Shown in pieces: positions 46,405-58,300 of a stretch of 64,000 nt of DNA. The translations under genes were made by a program, and so were the position numbers. This DNA comes from Fusarium oxysporum f. sp. lycopersici 4287. Lineage: Eukaryota; Ascomycota; Sordariomycetes; Hypocreales; Nectriaceae. The notes beneath the pieces are model-generated. The model did not search any database. It had not been told where the DNA came from and worked only from the letters and a program-made list of their open reading frames with translations. The DNA is taken from positions 2,283,477 through 2,347,476 of the forward strand of contig NC_030992.1 of the NCBI RefSeq assembly GCF_000149955.1, given 5' to 3'. The stretch's first letter is position 1; each line of letters opens with the position of its first letter.

Positions 46405-47421
46405 ATGTTAAGACAACCTGTTCGCGGCGTGCGTGCGCCTTTGCGGGCCTTCAGCCAACCAGCTCAACAGGCAGCCTGGAATGGCGCATGGAGAAGACTC
46501 TTTACATCACAGGCGCAAAACAAGACCGCGCGTCAGCTTTTGAGATGGAAGGCCATCCCTTGGGATAGTGTAATGGCCAGACTGAGGAGCGCTCGCTTCG
46601 GGATCGGTTCTACGACAACACCAGGCATGCTCCAAGGCGTATTAAGGCGTGGTTTTCGATTTACCACAAAGCGCAAGACAAACAAGAAGCCGACCGTTGG
46701 CCAAGCCGAGGAACCAAAGGGCCTCACCGCCAAACTTAAGAAGCTTACAAAGGAATACGGCTGGGTGACTGTTGGCGTTTACCTCGGGCTGACCGTTCTC
46801 GACTTCCCATTCTGCTTCCTGTTTGTTAGAATGGTTGGCGCTGATAAAATCGGTAAGATATTGCCGCGGCCTCACCCAGATCCGTCAACGAGGTCGTGCG
46901 GATCTTTTTTCTCAGTGGGTTGCTAACTGATGCCGCCGGCGCAATTAGGCGAGGTCGAACATCGTGTGATGTCGTCAATCAAGCAGATGATTCCCGATAC
47001 TGTTCGGGAGGCCTGGCACACCTACTGGCAGTCGTTCAAGAAGGCTGAGGCGAGAGCACTTGGCGATGACGATATCAGTGACAAGATGGAGATGGCCACA
47101 TGGGGTGTCGAGAAGGCTGAGGAACGCAATCGTACCGATGCTAGTGAGTACTATCATTAGATTTTGCCCCTGGGCGCATGCATTAGATGCTTCCCATCAC
47201 TCCTAACTGCTCGTGATGTGGGGAGTAGAGAACGCTTGCTCAGTTGGTGAGAAAGGCTAACGACTCAATCTGCGACAGGTTTAGCAACTCAGCTGGCGCT
47301 GGCGTACGCGATTCACAAGAGCTTCATCTTCATTCGAGTGCCGTTAACGGCCGCCTTAACACCCAAGGTCGTCAAGATCCTTCGATCATGGGGCTATAAG
47401 ATCGGAAAGAAGAAGGCTTAG
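46405..47421 (+). CDS. Mitochondrial DUF1279 (FAM210-like) membrane protein
   Basis: Exons 46405-46852, 46949-47143 and 47279-47421 sum to 786 nt (261 residues). The N-terminus MLRQPVRGVRAPLRAFSQPA is a mitochondrial presequence. DUF1279 begins LTAKLKKLTKEYGWVTVGVY with the membrane segment LGLTVLDFPFCFLFVRMVG; a second hydrophobic part is LATQLALAYAIHKSFIFIRV. The end LTAALTPKVVKILRSWGYKI is typical of the family. FAM210 relatives are inner-membrane mitochondrial proteins, with some members affecting mitochondrial translation. Two longer introns (96 and 135 nt) interrupt the gene. Confidence 0.92.
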
Positions 47422-48734
47422 CTGGTCAAAGATGGCATCTAAACGGTTCGAGACTGGAAACTCACAAGCCTCCAAACACAGAAACGGTCCATTTCTGAAA
47501 CGCTTGGCTTGGAGTGTAAGCCACTTACACGGTATTTGTATAATTAGTATAGTCCTTGGTGTTGGCTGGAATTATTGACGGATAGACTTGATTGTATAGT
47601 ACAACTCCTTACTTCTGAAGCACACATCTGAGCATTTGTTTCCTGTGGCTGAATCACACGGGATGAAACATCCGGGCCTCAGACAGATCCAGCAAAATCG
47701 GCTGCACCGAGCCAGTGATCAGCCAACAGAATTACTGTAGTTGGAAGCGTATCCAGGAACTGGCTTCGGATGGCATAAGCCATTGAACTCTAACATGGAG
47801 GCGTCGAATAGGAGTGATCTGAATCGCACAATAGGAAACAGGTGTGAAGAAGCCCAGACTTTCAACAATGGTCGTAAGAAGCTTGGCGTGCCTTTCGTCC
47901 AGAGGAGGATAGTGCGCCGATAGATCTGCAACCGCAACGTTTTGAACAACGCCATGTGCTCCCACGGGGCTTTGTTTGAGATTCTCTCGAGATGGCGGCT
48001 AGAACTCCAGAATGAGCCTCGAAACGCCAAGAAATTCACCAAGCAGCGAGCGGGGCGTCAATTGTGGACAACAGGAAGAGAAGAAGGCGGCTAGAAGTTC
48101 TGGAAGGGCCGTTGGTTGTGGATTTGGCAGCCTGTCTCAACCATGTTTGACCCACGGCGTACGATTCAGGCTCAAGAGTCAGTTTGCTAGCAGATTGACT
48201 TTGCCCTGGCCGATGTCATAGCAAAGACCGAGCGAGTTGCGAAAGGATCCTCATGATTTCGGGGATCTATAAAAGACTGGAAAGAAACCCGTTCGGAGGA
48301 AGTGGAGATCTTCGTTGGTGCGAAAGTAAAAAGATCCTATTGTCTCTGAATATCCAGAATTGGAGCTAGTCCCGGGCGCTCATGTTTCCATTAATCCATG
48401 CATGACAGGTCAAGAAAGTCAGGGTTCAAATTCAAGGTTCAGGTAACGTTGACCCCCCTGCAGTAATCAAAGAATTGGGGCGGGCTTTAGTGAACGGGAA
48501 TAACGGCCACTTAGGTTGGCGATTGTTTCGAGTGCCTGACTCTTAGCGGTGGGACTTACCAGGGTTGGCTTTGTTCCGCGGTTTTCGATAAGGTGGGCTT
48601 GATGATATGCATGGAGACTTGTGATTGAGCATTGTCCACCTTGGAGTTTGGAGAAAAACCTGCCTTTTACAGGCTCACTCCCTCGAATTCCTGAATTTCC
48701 CATACATCATCACCTTCCGTGATAGGCACTACAT

Positions 48735-48746
48735 ACACACACACAC
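48735..48746 (+). repeat. (AC)6 microsatellite
   Basis: Six AC units in noncoding DNA. Confidence 0.7.
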
Positions 48747-51700
48747 GGATGTAATGTGCATCACCTAATCGGCGCCAAACAGCGGCTCCGAGAAGCGGGC
48801 CTGATAGTGTGATCCGCTGTTGGCCTTGCAATGTTTAGACGCACGCGAGATGTCATTCACCGTTCTCGTTCTCGTGATTCAAACCTTGATTTGGGTTTTT
48901 GGTGTTTTCCCCCCTACTCATTTTCTTTTCTTTTTTTTTCTCTTTTTCTTAGCCCAAGCCCTGAAACCCGGGCCGTTGAGATGCACTGTTTGCTTATTGT
49001 GACGGCCCAGAACGGCAATCAATTCGCCATCAGCGAGATAAATAAACTGTCTACCGTAAGAGAAAAGCCAAAATAAAATAAAAATCGAGATGCCCAGGTA
49101 CGGATAGATGGCAATCAACTATGCCTGCGATTGCCTGTGCAAGGGATCCCTGCAATGATCAACCCAACGGCTCAAACAAAACGTGGAGCATCCAGTTCAC
49201 GTACTACGTAGTAAAGGCTTAGCAAGCAAACAGGGAGGCAAGCAATCCAACAAAGCAGGGAGAACAATTGGTGCTTGACAATAGAGTTTGGCGATGAAGC
49301 AGCGGTGGACACACCTAGTCCAGTAGTGCACGGTTCGTGGAAATTACATGACAGGGCGAGTGGAACTCAAGATAATGAATGGTTGTTTAAAACTGACAGT
49401 TTACAATCACAACGTCAGCAGAAACTGAGAAAAGCGTCTGGCTCAACCATCAGGCGGCGATTCGCCATGCCATGTAGGAAAAGGTGGCTCCTCTTTGGCA
49501 AGGCCAAGGTACTAGTCGGCCACTGTGACATCGACGGTTGTGAAATGTGATGCGAAATCAAACTGAAGCTGGGGACGAGAGGCTAAAGTGTTCCATTAGC
49601 CTTTTGATTCGTGACTTTGCCGCTCCATGGACGGGAATCTTATGTAGTTGACCCGGCGCGTAGCTCGCCAATTCTCTTGTGCTTCACCATGCACCCAGGG
49701 CATGGCCTGGTCTGGCTCAGGTGGGTAGCCATAACTCCGGAGCGTCAGGGTTGGCATCGACAATCACATGGATCATGATCCCCCACATGTTTTTCGGGAC
49801 AAAGAGATCTGGAGTTGGAACTGGAGCGGAACAGCCTGTGGACCACTGCGGAAGAGGGCCGGGCCAGCATCCATCTCAAGCAACAAGTGTGTTTGTGTAC
49901 CAAATAGCGACTTGTGATGACGCCTTGGTGCTGTTGCATCGCCAATAGTTACCGGACCGGTGAGAACAAAAAGTCAATTCAACGCAAAGAGATAGCAAGT
50001 GTTGGTTGTTGTCTCAAAGGTCACAGGGCACACTTATGACGATGTTGAGTCAGGCTGCTGCAACGTCGGAGAGAAATGGAAATGAGACTGGGAATAATAG
50101 TGCCACTTAGTGGAGGTGTCACTGATCGCTACATTAGCTTGATGTCTTGGCGATGATCCGTATTAGGCGCCCTGCTGAGAGTATGTAACAACCACGCACA
50201 CAGCCCTTCAACTTTGATATTCTATTCATATGCCCAATAACCTTGAACACAGAGTATCTAGCGGCAGAACAATAGAATAGTGGCATTCAACAAAATTTTC
50301 TGGACACGAATAAACTTTGCTGTCCCCAAAAGCTGGAACGACTACACGAGATGTGTGTCCAGATGGAGTCATAAAGTCAAACTTTTGGATCCTCAAAATG
50401 TTACAGTTTGGTCGGAGCTTGGAGAGCAGAAGGTGAGTTTTGCTGTGGGACCTCAGGCCATTGATGATGTCTTTCATTCTTATTACTTCAAGACTGACAA
50501 TTCATCGAAGCCAGCCGGCTAAGCGGAGCCAAATATTTTGAAGAAAAGTATAGTGGTATGGATCTCTTTTCTAGTCGACGCGGCTCGCTTTATTGCCTGC
50601 TAGACTGTATAGGGTGATAAGGAGATGAAGCACGGCTGACTCAATCATATGGCCGCCAAGACAGGAAAGTCGAATAACCAAATTACCACGACAAATATAG
50701 TTCGGATAGTACCAGACTAGATAAGCAAGCGCCCCCTTCGTCAGAGACAAGCGCGTGACAGATGTGCGAAGCAGTGCATACTCAAGAGAGTTAGCAACAG
50801 TCGGTGAGACATTTACATAAATCACTATATGCAACCTCGATGTGTTGTCAAGTACCAAAAAGGACAACACCATGAACAAACATGCTCTATGCCGAGGCTG
50901 GCAGAGTCCAGAGTTTTAGAGTTTTAGGCGAAGTCCTCAAAGTTCTAACCCTTGGATAAGGGAGTCTCCGAATCCTTGCCCGCGTTGAGTGGAGAAGGAC
51001 GGAGGTTATGGGGCATGAAGAGCGGAGACTCGGCACAAGCAAGTGGAAACCTCTATGTAAGTACGGAGCAAGGTACTCAAGTACCAAGTTTGCATCTCGA
51101 ATCTGCCTTGCACAAAGAGCTCTCTTCATCGTCAAAGTGTCTGTCAAAGACTGAGTAGGTGCAGATGACGAAGTGCAAAACTTTCTGGTGGGCTAGTGTG
51201 CTAGGAGCAGACAACCTGCATGTTGCAGCCCAACCGCCGTTCAATCATTAGGTTAGCGGTTTGTTAAGTAAGACGCAGAAACCCTATTTAGAAAAAAGGA
51301 AACCTCTTGAGAGATGAAAGGGCTGGCCGAATGACAGGGCCCGTTGCCTGCCGGGTTGCCTGCCTTCCTGCTGCCTGCATGCACATGCATGCAATTTTGT
51401 TCACGCTGTCTCAAGGAACAACAATGGCGTGGGGACTGCCTGCATTGCATTCCCGGCACATCACCGTCGAGCTGCCAAATGCTGTGTGGTAATTGGCACT
51501 GCACCAATCTGGATGGATGTCAACAGTGCGTCTACTCTACCGTAGGCCATCAATCAAAATTGACGTGATGTCATAACGCTGGCTATGCTACAATAAACCC
51601 TGAAAGTCCGATGATGACGCGACACCAAAAAGGACAACTAGAATCAATGGCGTATTTGATATTGGGAGGAAACTCTTTTCTTCTTGGAGCTGCCCACTTT

Positions 51701-53636
51701 CCATTGGTCCCGCCGAGGCTGAACTCTGGAAATTTGAGGAATGGAATCGACAGGGACGAAAGCCAAAGGAATGGACTATAGCTCAATCTGGGAGGAAAGG
51801 AGAAGCTTGGTGTTGGTACTAGAAAGAATCCAGAAGCATAGTGGGTATAAGGGTCGTCCTCAGTGACGCCAGGTGGATGGCGCCGTTGACCAAGCGCCAA
51901 GGGCTTGGAACAACTACTGTGCAGAACACGTAGGGCTGTTTTGAGTTGAGCTGAGTATCACAGGGAATTCTCTCCTAGGAGCGGTGCATACTCGTTCTAC
52001 ATACATAGTAGATATCTACGACCCCAAGACAAAAGAGGATCGATCAAGGTTATGGGCTGTACTGCTGGTAAGATGTTCTCTCGAGATCAGGCATTTTAGG
52101 TATTCACACGAGCTCGGGGAGAGCAATTCCGCCTCTGATCAATGTCTGAAACTTTACCATGGATCCGACTACCTTCACCGCATTTTTATACGGAATTGCA
52201 TCCGTATTACCGCATATATCAGAAGGTTACGGAGCTCAGCCAACACAAATCATCAACATGGGAGTATGAGATTCAGGCCCCCATTCGAGATTCACAAGCT
52301 CCAACTCCACACGAGGTCCCTGTACCAAAGTCTATCAAGCCCAACAAGGCAACTACTGCTTCACTAGCGTGGCTTTTTCGGTCATGGGCAGGCGGGATGC
52401 GTGTACTTGATGTTTGCCGCGCTGCTGAGACCAAGAGACATGTACCTTCCTGATCCTTTATACCAATTGAGTAAGCGCTATTGAGCTCCGTATTGAGCAC
52501 CCCACGGGGGCTTTTCTCTTTCAGGCATCCCCAAATCGGGAGACTGAACTAACATCATAGAGCCCTAGTAAAGGCACAGCAGAGCGAAAAAAAAAAGAGA
52601 GAAAAGGTAAAAGAGAAAGATTCAAAACACGCAAAGAAACTTTTACGGATCGGGGAACCAGTCGGCACTACATCCATTTCTCGGCGAGACCTTATTACAT
52701 AGGACTGACTAAGACGTCAGGGCCCACGGATCATGCTACAGAACATGGCCTCCACTGTGCCATCTCCATCATGGACAACCAGAATCAAAAGTTAACCGGC
52801 AAACCAGTACACAATTACTTCCAAACGTTAACGTTGAACACACATACAGGACAAGCACGACGGGTCATGACAATAGGTCAGACCAAACCCCACTCCGCCA
52901 CAACTGACAACTGTCAGTCATGTCAATCTCAACGTCAACATCAGTCCCAGGCCAGGGCATGCTCTGAGCGCTACGCTGTTGATCCTCTGTCAGCCCTGCT
53001 TTGAATTGGCGTCTCATAGAAGACGACCTAGTGGTTGCATTATCGACATGATACAGAACGGGTCCAAGAGACAAAAGCCCGTTGTCTCGCGCCACTGCTG
53101 GAATATGTACCCAGATCTGAAGCAGATCTACATCGCGCGCTGCGAGTTGAGTTACTAATCAATTAAGCGACCCAAAATTGACCAGGGTCAGGTTCCCGAG
53201 CCACGACTGCTACTCAGGTAGTCCCCAAATTCCTTGCAAGGCCGAGTCACGCCGGAGCTGGTCTCACGAGGGTCTGAAGCCTGAAGTTTGAAGTCTGGAG
53301 CCTGTTGATCTGCCTGACCCTCTCTCTGGTGCGATTAGACTTTGGGCCCGTCCACTGGTATACTTGCAGCCAGGTTCTTGTTACGGCGTAGTCTCCTTTT
53401 TGCCTTCGCTTTTGCTTTGTCTCCTATACTCTCCGTCCTTCCTTGGCTGGGTCAATTCCCTTTCTGGACCCATGGTGTATCATGACACTCCCTTGTCTAC
53501 ACCCCAAGCCAAGGGAAGCAAACCTTAAACCAGAAAACCAAAATTGTCGACCATACACCCAATCCCCTTAGGCTAAGTAGTGAGTACGGCGTATACTTTG
53601 CTTTGGCGGCTTTTTGACTTTTTTTCTTTTCTTTTG

Positions 53637-53654
53637 CCCCCCCCCCCTCCCCCC
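53637..53654 (+). repeat. C-rich homopolymer tract
   Basis: Eleven C, one T and six C in a row, following a T-rich run. Such runs are prone to sequencing errors. Confidence 0.8.
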
Positions 53655-54803
53655 TGCCTGATTTTGTGGTTGTCCCCTTTCTCGTCTATTTCCTCCTGCT
53701 AGTTATGTTGTTCTTTTCCCTGACAATTGTCATCCAGACTTGGGTCGTTCAGACACACACGCCCCTGTGCCCTGGGTCGATCACGGCAACGACTATGGCG
53801 TCGGCGTTCAAGGGGATAAGAAAAAGTGGAATACACACGAAAAAGGTAAACCTACGTAACGCGCGGTCAATGGCAAACGACAACAAGATATTATCGACAC
53901 CTCAAGGGTGGCGGTTTGGTGAGCTTGTCGCTCATGAAGCCGAGGAGGGAAACCATAATCGTTCTTTCTTTCCAGTTAGCCATTGCGGTTGTGTGATCTG
54001 GATCTATAAGAGAAAGCCGTTTACTCCGGATTTCTGGGTTGGTTTGCTCGACCAACCTGTTTCAATATTCAACCACATTCACCATACGAAACACACCTTA
54101 TCAACTTACTTTTTGTTGCTCAGCATTGATCGACGCTTGTAAGGTCGTATTATTATCTAGAATTCAGTTTTGCTATTGCCCATCCGTCTCAATTACCTTT
54201 CATCAACAAGCATCCATACACACATCAGCCACTCTTGCTACTCCTCGTCATCAGTCACACAGACAAGACGAGAAAGGAAAAAGACAAACCAGAACAGAGC
54301 AAGGACAGGGACATTTACCAGGATCAAAGTGACAAGGGCCTCAGCAACCCAAAGACCAAGACTAGGACCAGGACCGACCCTTTCCCTTCCCACGGCCGAC
54401 ATTACTCGGTCTCTGTTTGGATAGAGTGAAAGCAACTATCTGTGCCAGTGTAAGACATTCGCCAACTCAAAATCCCCGAGACGGACGGATCGAACCCGTG
54501 TCACGCCTACCACCTACAGGCGACAGCACCACTACCATCCTAGAAGAGGACATCCCGCGCATTACAGTTCTTTGGAGCAAACCTTCAGGACGACGTTGAC
54601 CCCTGTCATAATTCGATCCACTTGAGACGTTGTTCCAGATCTGGGACAGGCATTAATCTCATCACTTTCAGCCTGTCAACCCACACGAGCCACTCGCCCC
54701 CCCCTCCCTCCCCCATCACACTTCTCCACTTGTCTAAGTAACCTACTTTCCACAAGGGCAGCTCTATTTCCAGCTCCCTAGCCTGGAAGTCTCTCTTTGA
54801 TAC

Positions 54804-55319
54804 ATGCACGACTCGCCTGCATCAACCCCATCCACTTCGCCTGCTTATATTAGACGTACAAGTGCTACCATGATGTCCGTCGCTTCCCATGATTCTCAGT
54901 TCCCGCCTTATTACTATATCCCCATCCGTCCTGTCTCTTCCCAAAGGCCACAGTCTCAACAAGAAGTCACATACTTGCATTACCCCAATATCAATAACAC
55001 ATACGCCCTTGACTCTTTCAACGCCAACGACATGGCCGCCGCAGCTGCTAGTCACAGACGCTCCCAACAAGAAGATGCCAGTGTCGCGCAGGCTCTTGAG
55101 ATTGCTAGGGAGAGCCCTGATGGCTCATCAGACCCTACTATTAGCAAGATACTCGAGGCTGCTCTAGACCGAATCTGGGGGAAGGTGAAAATGCATCCCG
55201 ACTCATATATCATGACTCGAGATGAGTTCGCTGTCTTCAACTTCTTTCAGTACCGCTTCCTCGGCAACAAGATGGCAGTGAGCGCTCGAAAGCGATACTG
55301 GGACAACACCCATGCCTGA
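54804..55319 (+). CDS. Conserved fungal protein of unknown function, 171 residues
   Basis: Frame from the ATG at 54804 (MHDSPASTPSTSPAYIRRTS). The first 90 residues are Ser/Pro/Gln/Tyr-rich and disordered. The C-terminal 70 residues form a compact, well-defined unit: PTISKILEAALDRIWGKV, SYIMTRDEFAVFNFFQYRF and LGNKMAVSARKRYWDNTHA. I recognise this C-terminal block as a type seen in many Pezizomycotina hypothetical proteins, without a known activity. The gene stands alone with over 7 kb of noncoding DNA before it and over 6 kb after it. A second in-frame ATG lies at the MMSVASHD segment and cannot be excluded as the start. Confidence 0.75.
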   Translation: MHDSPASTPSTSPAYIRRTSATMMSVASHDSQFPPYYYIPIRPVSSQRPQSQQEVTYLHYPNINNTYALDSFNANDMAAAAASHRRSQQEDASVAQALEIARESPDGSSDPTISKILEAALDRIWGKVKMHPDSYIMTRDEFAVFNFFQYRFLGNKMAVSARKRYWDNTHA

Positions 55320-58300
55320 TTGCCCACCCGGTCTCGTTACATAAGGCGGCTTTGTCTTCCGCACCCTTTGTTCTGCTCTTCTATATATGGAGGGTTTCTC
55401 TTGCGCATTGAGCGGCCTACTACAGCAACACGGCTAAACGATGACAAGAGACGATTTTTCTTTTCCCTTTCTTACCCAACGAAGCACGACACCGAACAGC
55501 CAGGGTTACGCCGATACCCTTGCCCATCGAAATATCCACAGAGACAACCAGGGTTGGCCCAAACCTGATTTACACATCCGAATTTCCGACTCACTGCCTG
55601 TTAATACCTACTGCTCAGCAAAGTCGGCATATTAACAAGAAGCGAGAGCTGAAACTTTGGGGCCCGTACCAATGATACAAGTACACTGCAGAAGAGTGAG
55701 GCGCATGAGCTATGAGGGTAACGAGCAAGTAGCCTGTCCCTTCTTGGCCTGGAACAGGGTTTCCCACGGTGTCTTTCAGCATGACTTGTTAACGCATTCA
55801 AACTCTGCAAGCCATGGACGCCATCAGCAATGTCAAGTCATGCCAACTTGAACGGAGAAAGATAATGGAAGGATAAAGCGAAGACCAGGCAAAGAGTCAC
55901 CTAAACAAATTCGACTCCACTTGCTGGCAGCCCTGGATGATCCGCCACAACCCTCCAAAACCCGGTTCCTGAGCCCGTTAACTGAGTGGGTCTTGACCAG
56001 CATTGGATCCATTTCCCATCATTCGCATGGTGCCCCGCTATTCTGTTCCTTGTGGCTCCAATCTCCGACAACATTTCCAGTTTCTCTCTGTGATGAGCCA
56101 GGACTGGGCCGCGACATAGCTTCGATGGCTGGTGTTGTATTCTATGCAACCCAGTCATCCTGACATTTCTCACAGGGCTGCAGAACCTCGTCGTGCAGTG
56201 GCGAGGAGTGGCGCGGCTTTCAACCTCGGGCTTGTGTTTGTTTCAAGCTTCTTTCAGCCAACTTGACTCGTGAAGGTCAAGCCCGCGTCGCATCGTCTCA
56301 AACCATGAAGGATACTGCGGACCTTTGGACAGCCAAGCAGTTTCTAGCATCCAAACTTTCGTCATTGCGAACTCTGTTCCTGACTCGCTGGCACTTCACA
56401 TCCTTCACAACCGACACTTGTTCGATTCTTGATGCTTTGTTGTATATCTTGTTCGGTATCGCCCCTAGGTTCTCTGGCCTTTGCCGAACCCTTTCTTCTC
56501 TGGCTGCTGGCAGTCTCCCGTGTGTTCGAAGTCGCTGCACATACTTTTTCCCATACTTTTTTTTTGTCGTGCCGTATGATTACCTTTTGGGTTAGCTCAC
56601 CGCGGTGGTAGTCATTTTTTTATCTACTTGTATTTTTTTTTTTTTTGCTGCCATTTGTTACCTCGCAAAATTCTTTGTACTATAGATATACCAGTAAGCG
56701 CATCTTAGCCATTCGTGTTTGGATTTAGTGCATATAGATCAATTCAGGAGATCGTGCTCTCTTCAAGGAGACCATGTCGTTAACTTTAATTTACCCAAGT
56801 TGAACTCGGACTGTCATGTTTGTGCATCTTATTCGGTATGACGAATAGTCAAATCCCTTTAAGTTTGGTTATCATGGTTGGAGGAATATGGAGGGTGTAA
56901 TTTCAATAACAGCAAACTGGCTCGGACAGGGATATGATTGATAAGAGGGAAGAACATTACGCAGCATGAAACTCAGACAAAGGACCTTATGACAGCATAA
57001 ACGTCAAGAAATAATCGTGTTGGGTGTTGTGTCTTTGAGTTTGCCCTTCCATCACTAATCCTCGATAGCTCGTCACTAGCACCCCAGTGCAGCACACAGC
57101 ATACGTAGATCTCTGAGATATCGTTAGAGAATAAGTCTCGTTTCATGCGTCCAGAGTACGGCCGAGTCTATCTATAACGGCGGCGACGGCGGCAGCGGGA
57201 GCAGAAGCCCCGCCGTTATATCGCTCGTGATCTTGGGCCTGGGCGTTGATCATGCATCTCTGCCGCATTTTACGGTGTTGGGTTGAGCTGAGCTTGGCCA
57301 GAACGTCCCACAATCGTGGCCGTGATCAAACCTTGTGAATGTCGTGACCCACTGAGAAGTACTCGCGAGTCCACCTAACAGTGAGTTTCCTGATAAAGTA
57401 CAGACCTCTGGAAGACTGTTGCAGGTGGTGACGTATCTTGGGCAAAGGTATGGTGACTCTTCTGATATCTCCCAGGCTACTCTAGGCAAACGTTTGTGAT
57501 GCTTAGATGAATCCCATGGGAATGGATTCTTATGAGACGTTTTGCTTTAACAGTACCCAAACCCGCCGTGGCCATATTCGACGAATCCCCTCATGTGCTG
57601 CCTTGGGATACATGTTCCCATATGACGAGGCGTAGGCCGATTCTTATGACTCCAGCTCGGACATATTGTACGAAATCAGCATCAGAGGCTGTAGCGAGGC
57701 CTCAAACTCGGGTCCACAAGCGGAAGCTGAGCGTTTGTGTACAACGCCGCTTCAATAACGTCGCGCCACAAGATTACCCTTTTCAGAACCCAAGCATCCA
57801 AAAACGGGCTGACGCTGTTGGAACAAGGTCTTGGTGATGTTACCGCCAGAGAACGGAGGCTGCACCAGGAGCTCCGGCAGTCTGTCGGGCTGAATAAGGA
57901 ACAGACAGAGTTCACTTTTGAGCCACCGATGCTCCTCTTTGCACACTTTCATGCCCATGATGAGCAGCGGCCGCTTGGCTGATTGCTTCAAGATGTCGGA
58001 GAAAGGACGTTGCAGCGCTCGCGCCAGGAAAGTATATCTTCAGACTATTAGCAGGCCTGAGCCAAACAAACTTAATCCCAAGTCTTCACCATCGTGATGC
58101 CCGGAATTGCGGACTCGACCTCCGGGGACCAGTAGGCAAAAACATTCAGGTCGAGTTACGGCAGGCATTAGGTGATGCGCACCAAATACGTGGTTTTCCC
58201 AAACAATGTCAAGAAGCTAGTCCAGTGAGGAATTGAAGCCCCCATTCCGTATCCTATGAAGCGATCTACTTTGACATTCGGCACGTGGTTGAAGAAAATT

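Larger units (their letters stand above)
47422..54803. other. 7.4-kb gene-poor region upstream of a small conserved gene
   Basis: No domain-bearing frame was found. A 90-codon minus-strand frame at about 47732-48000 (AVADLSAHYPPLDERHAKLL) looks codon-like but has no ATG and is unrecognised. From about 53300 the sequence becomes pyrimidine-rich with C and T runs, as in a promoter and long leader for the gene at 54804. Confidence 0.45.

Noticed and set aside
47719..48042. Overlapping minus-strand frames with codon-like sequence
   Set aside because: No ATG in the better frame and no family recognised; noted only in the intergenic entry.
54470..54560. GGTTCGATCC on the minus strand, like a tRNA B box
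   Set aside because: The T stem does not pair correctly and no acceptor stem was found.
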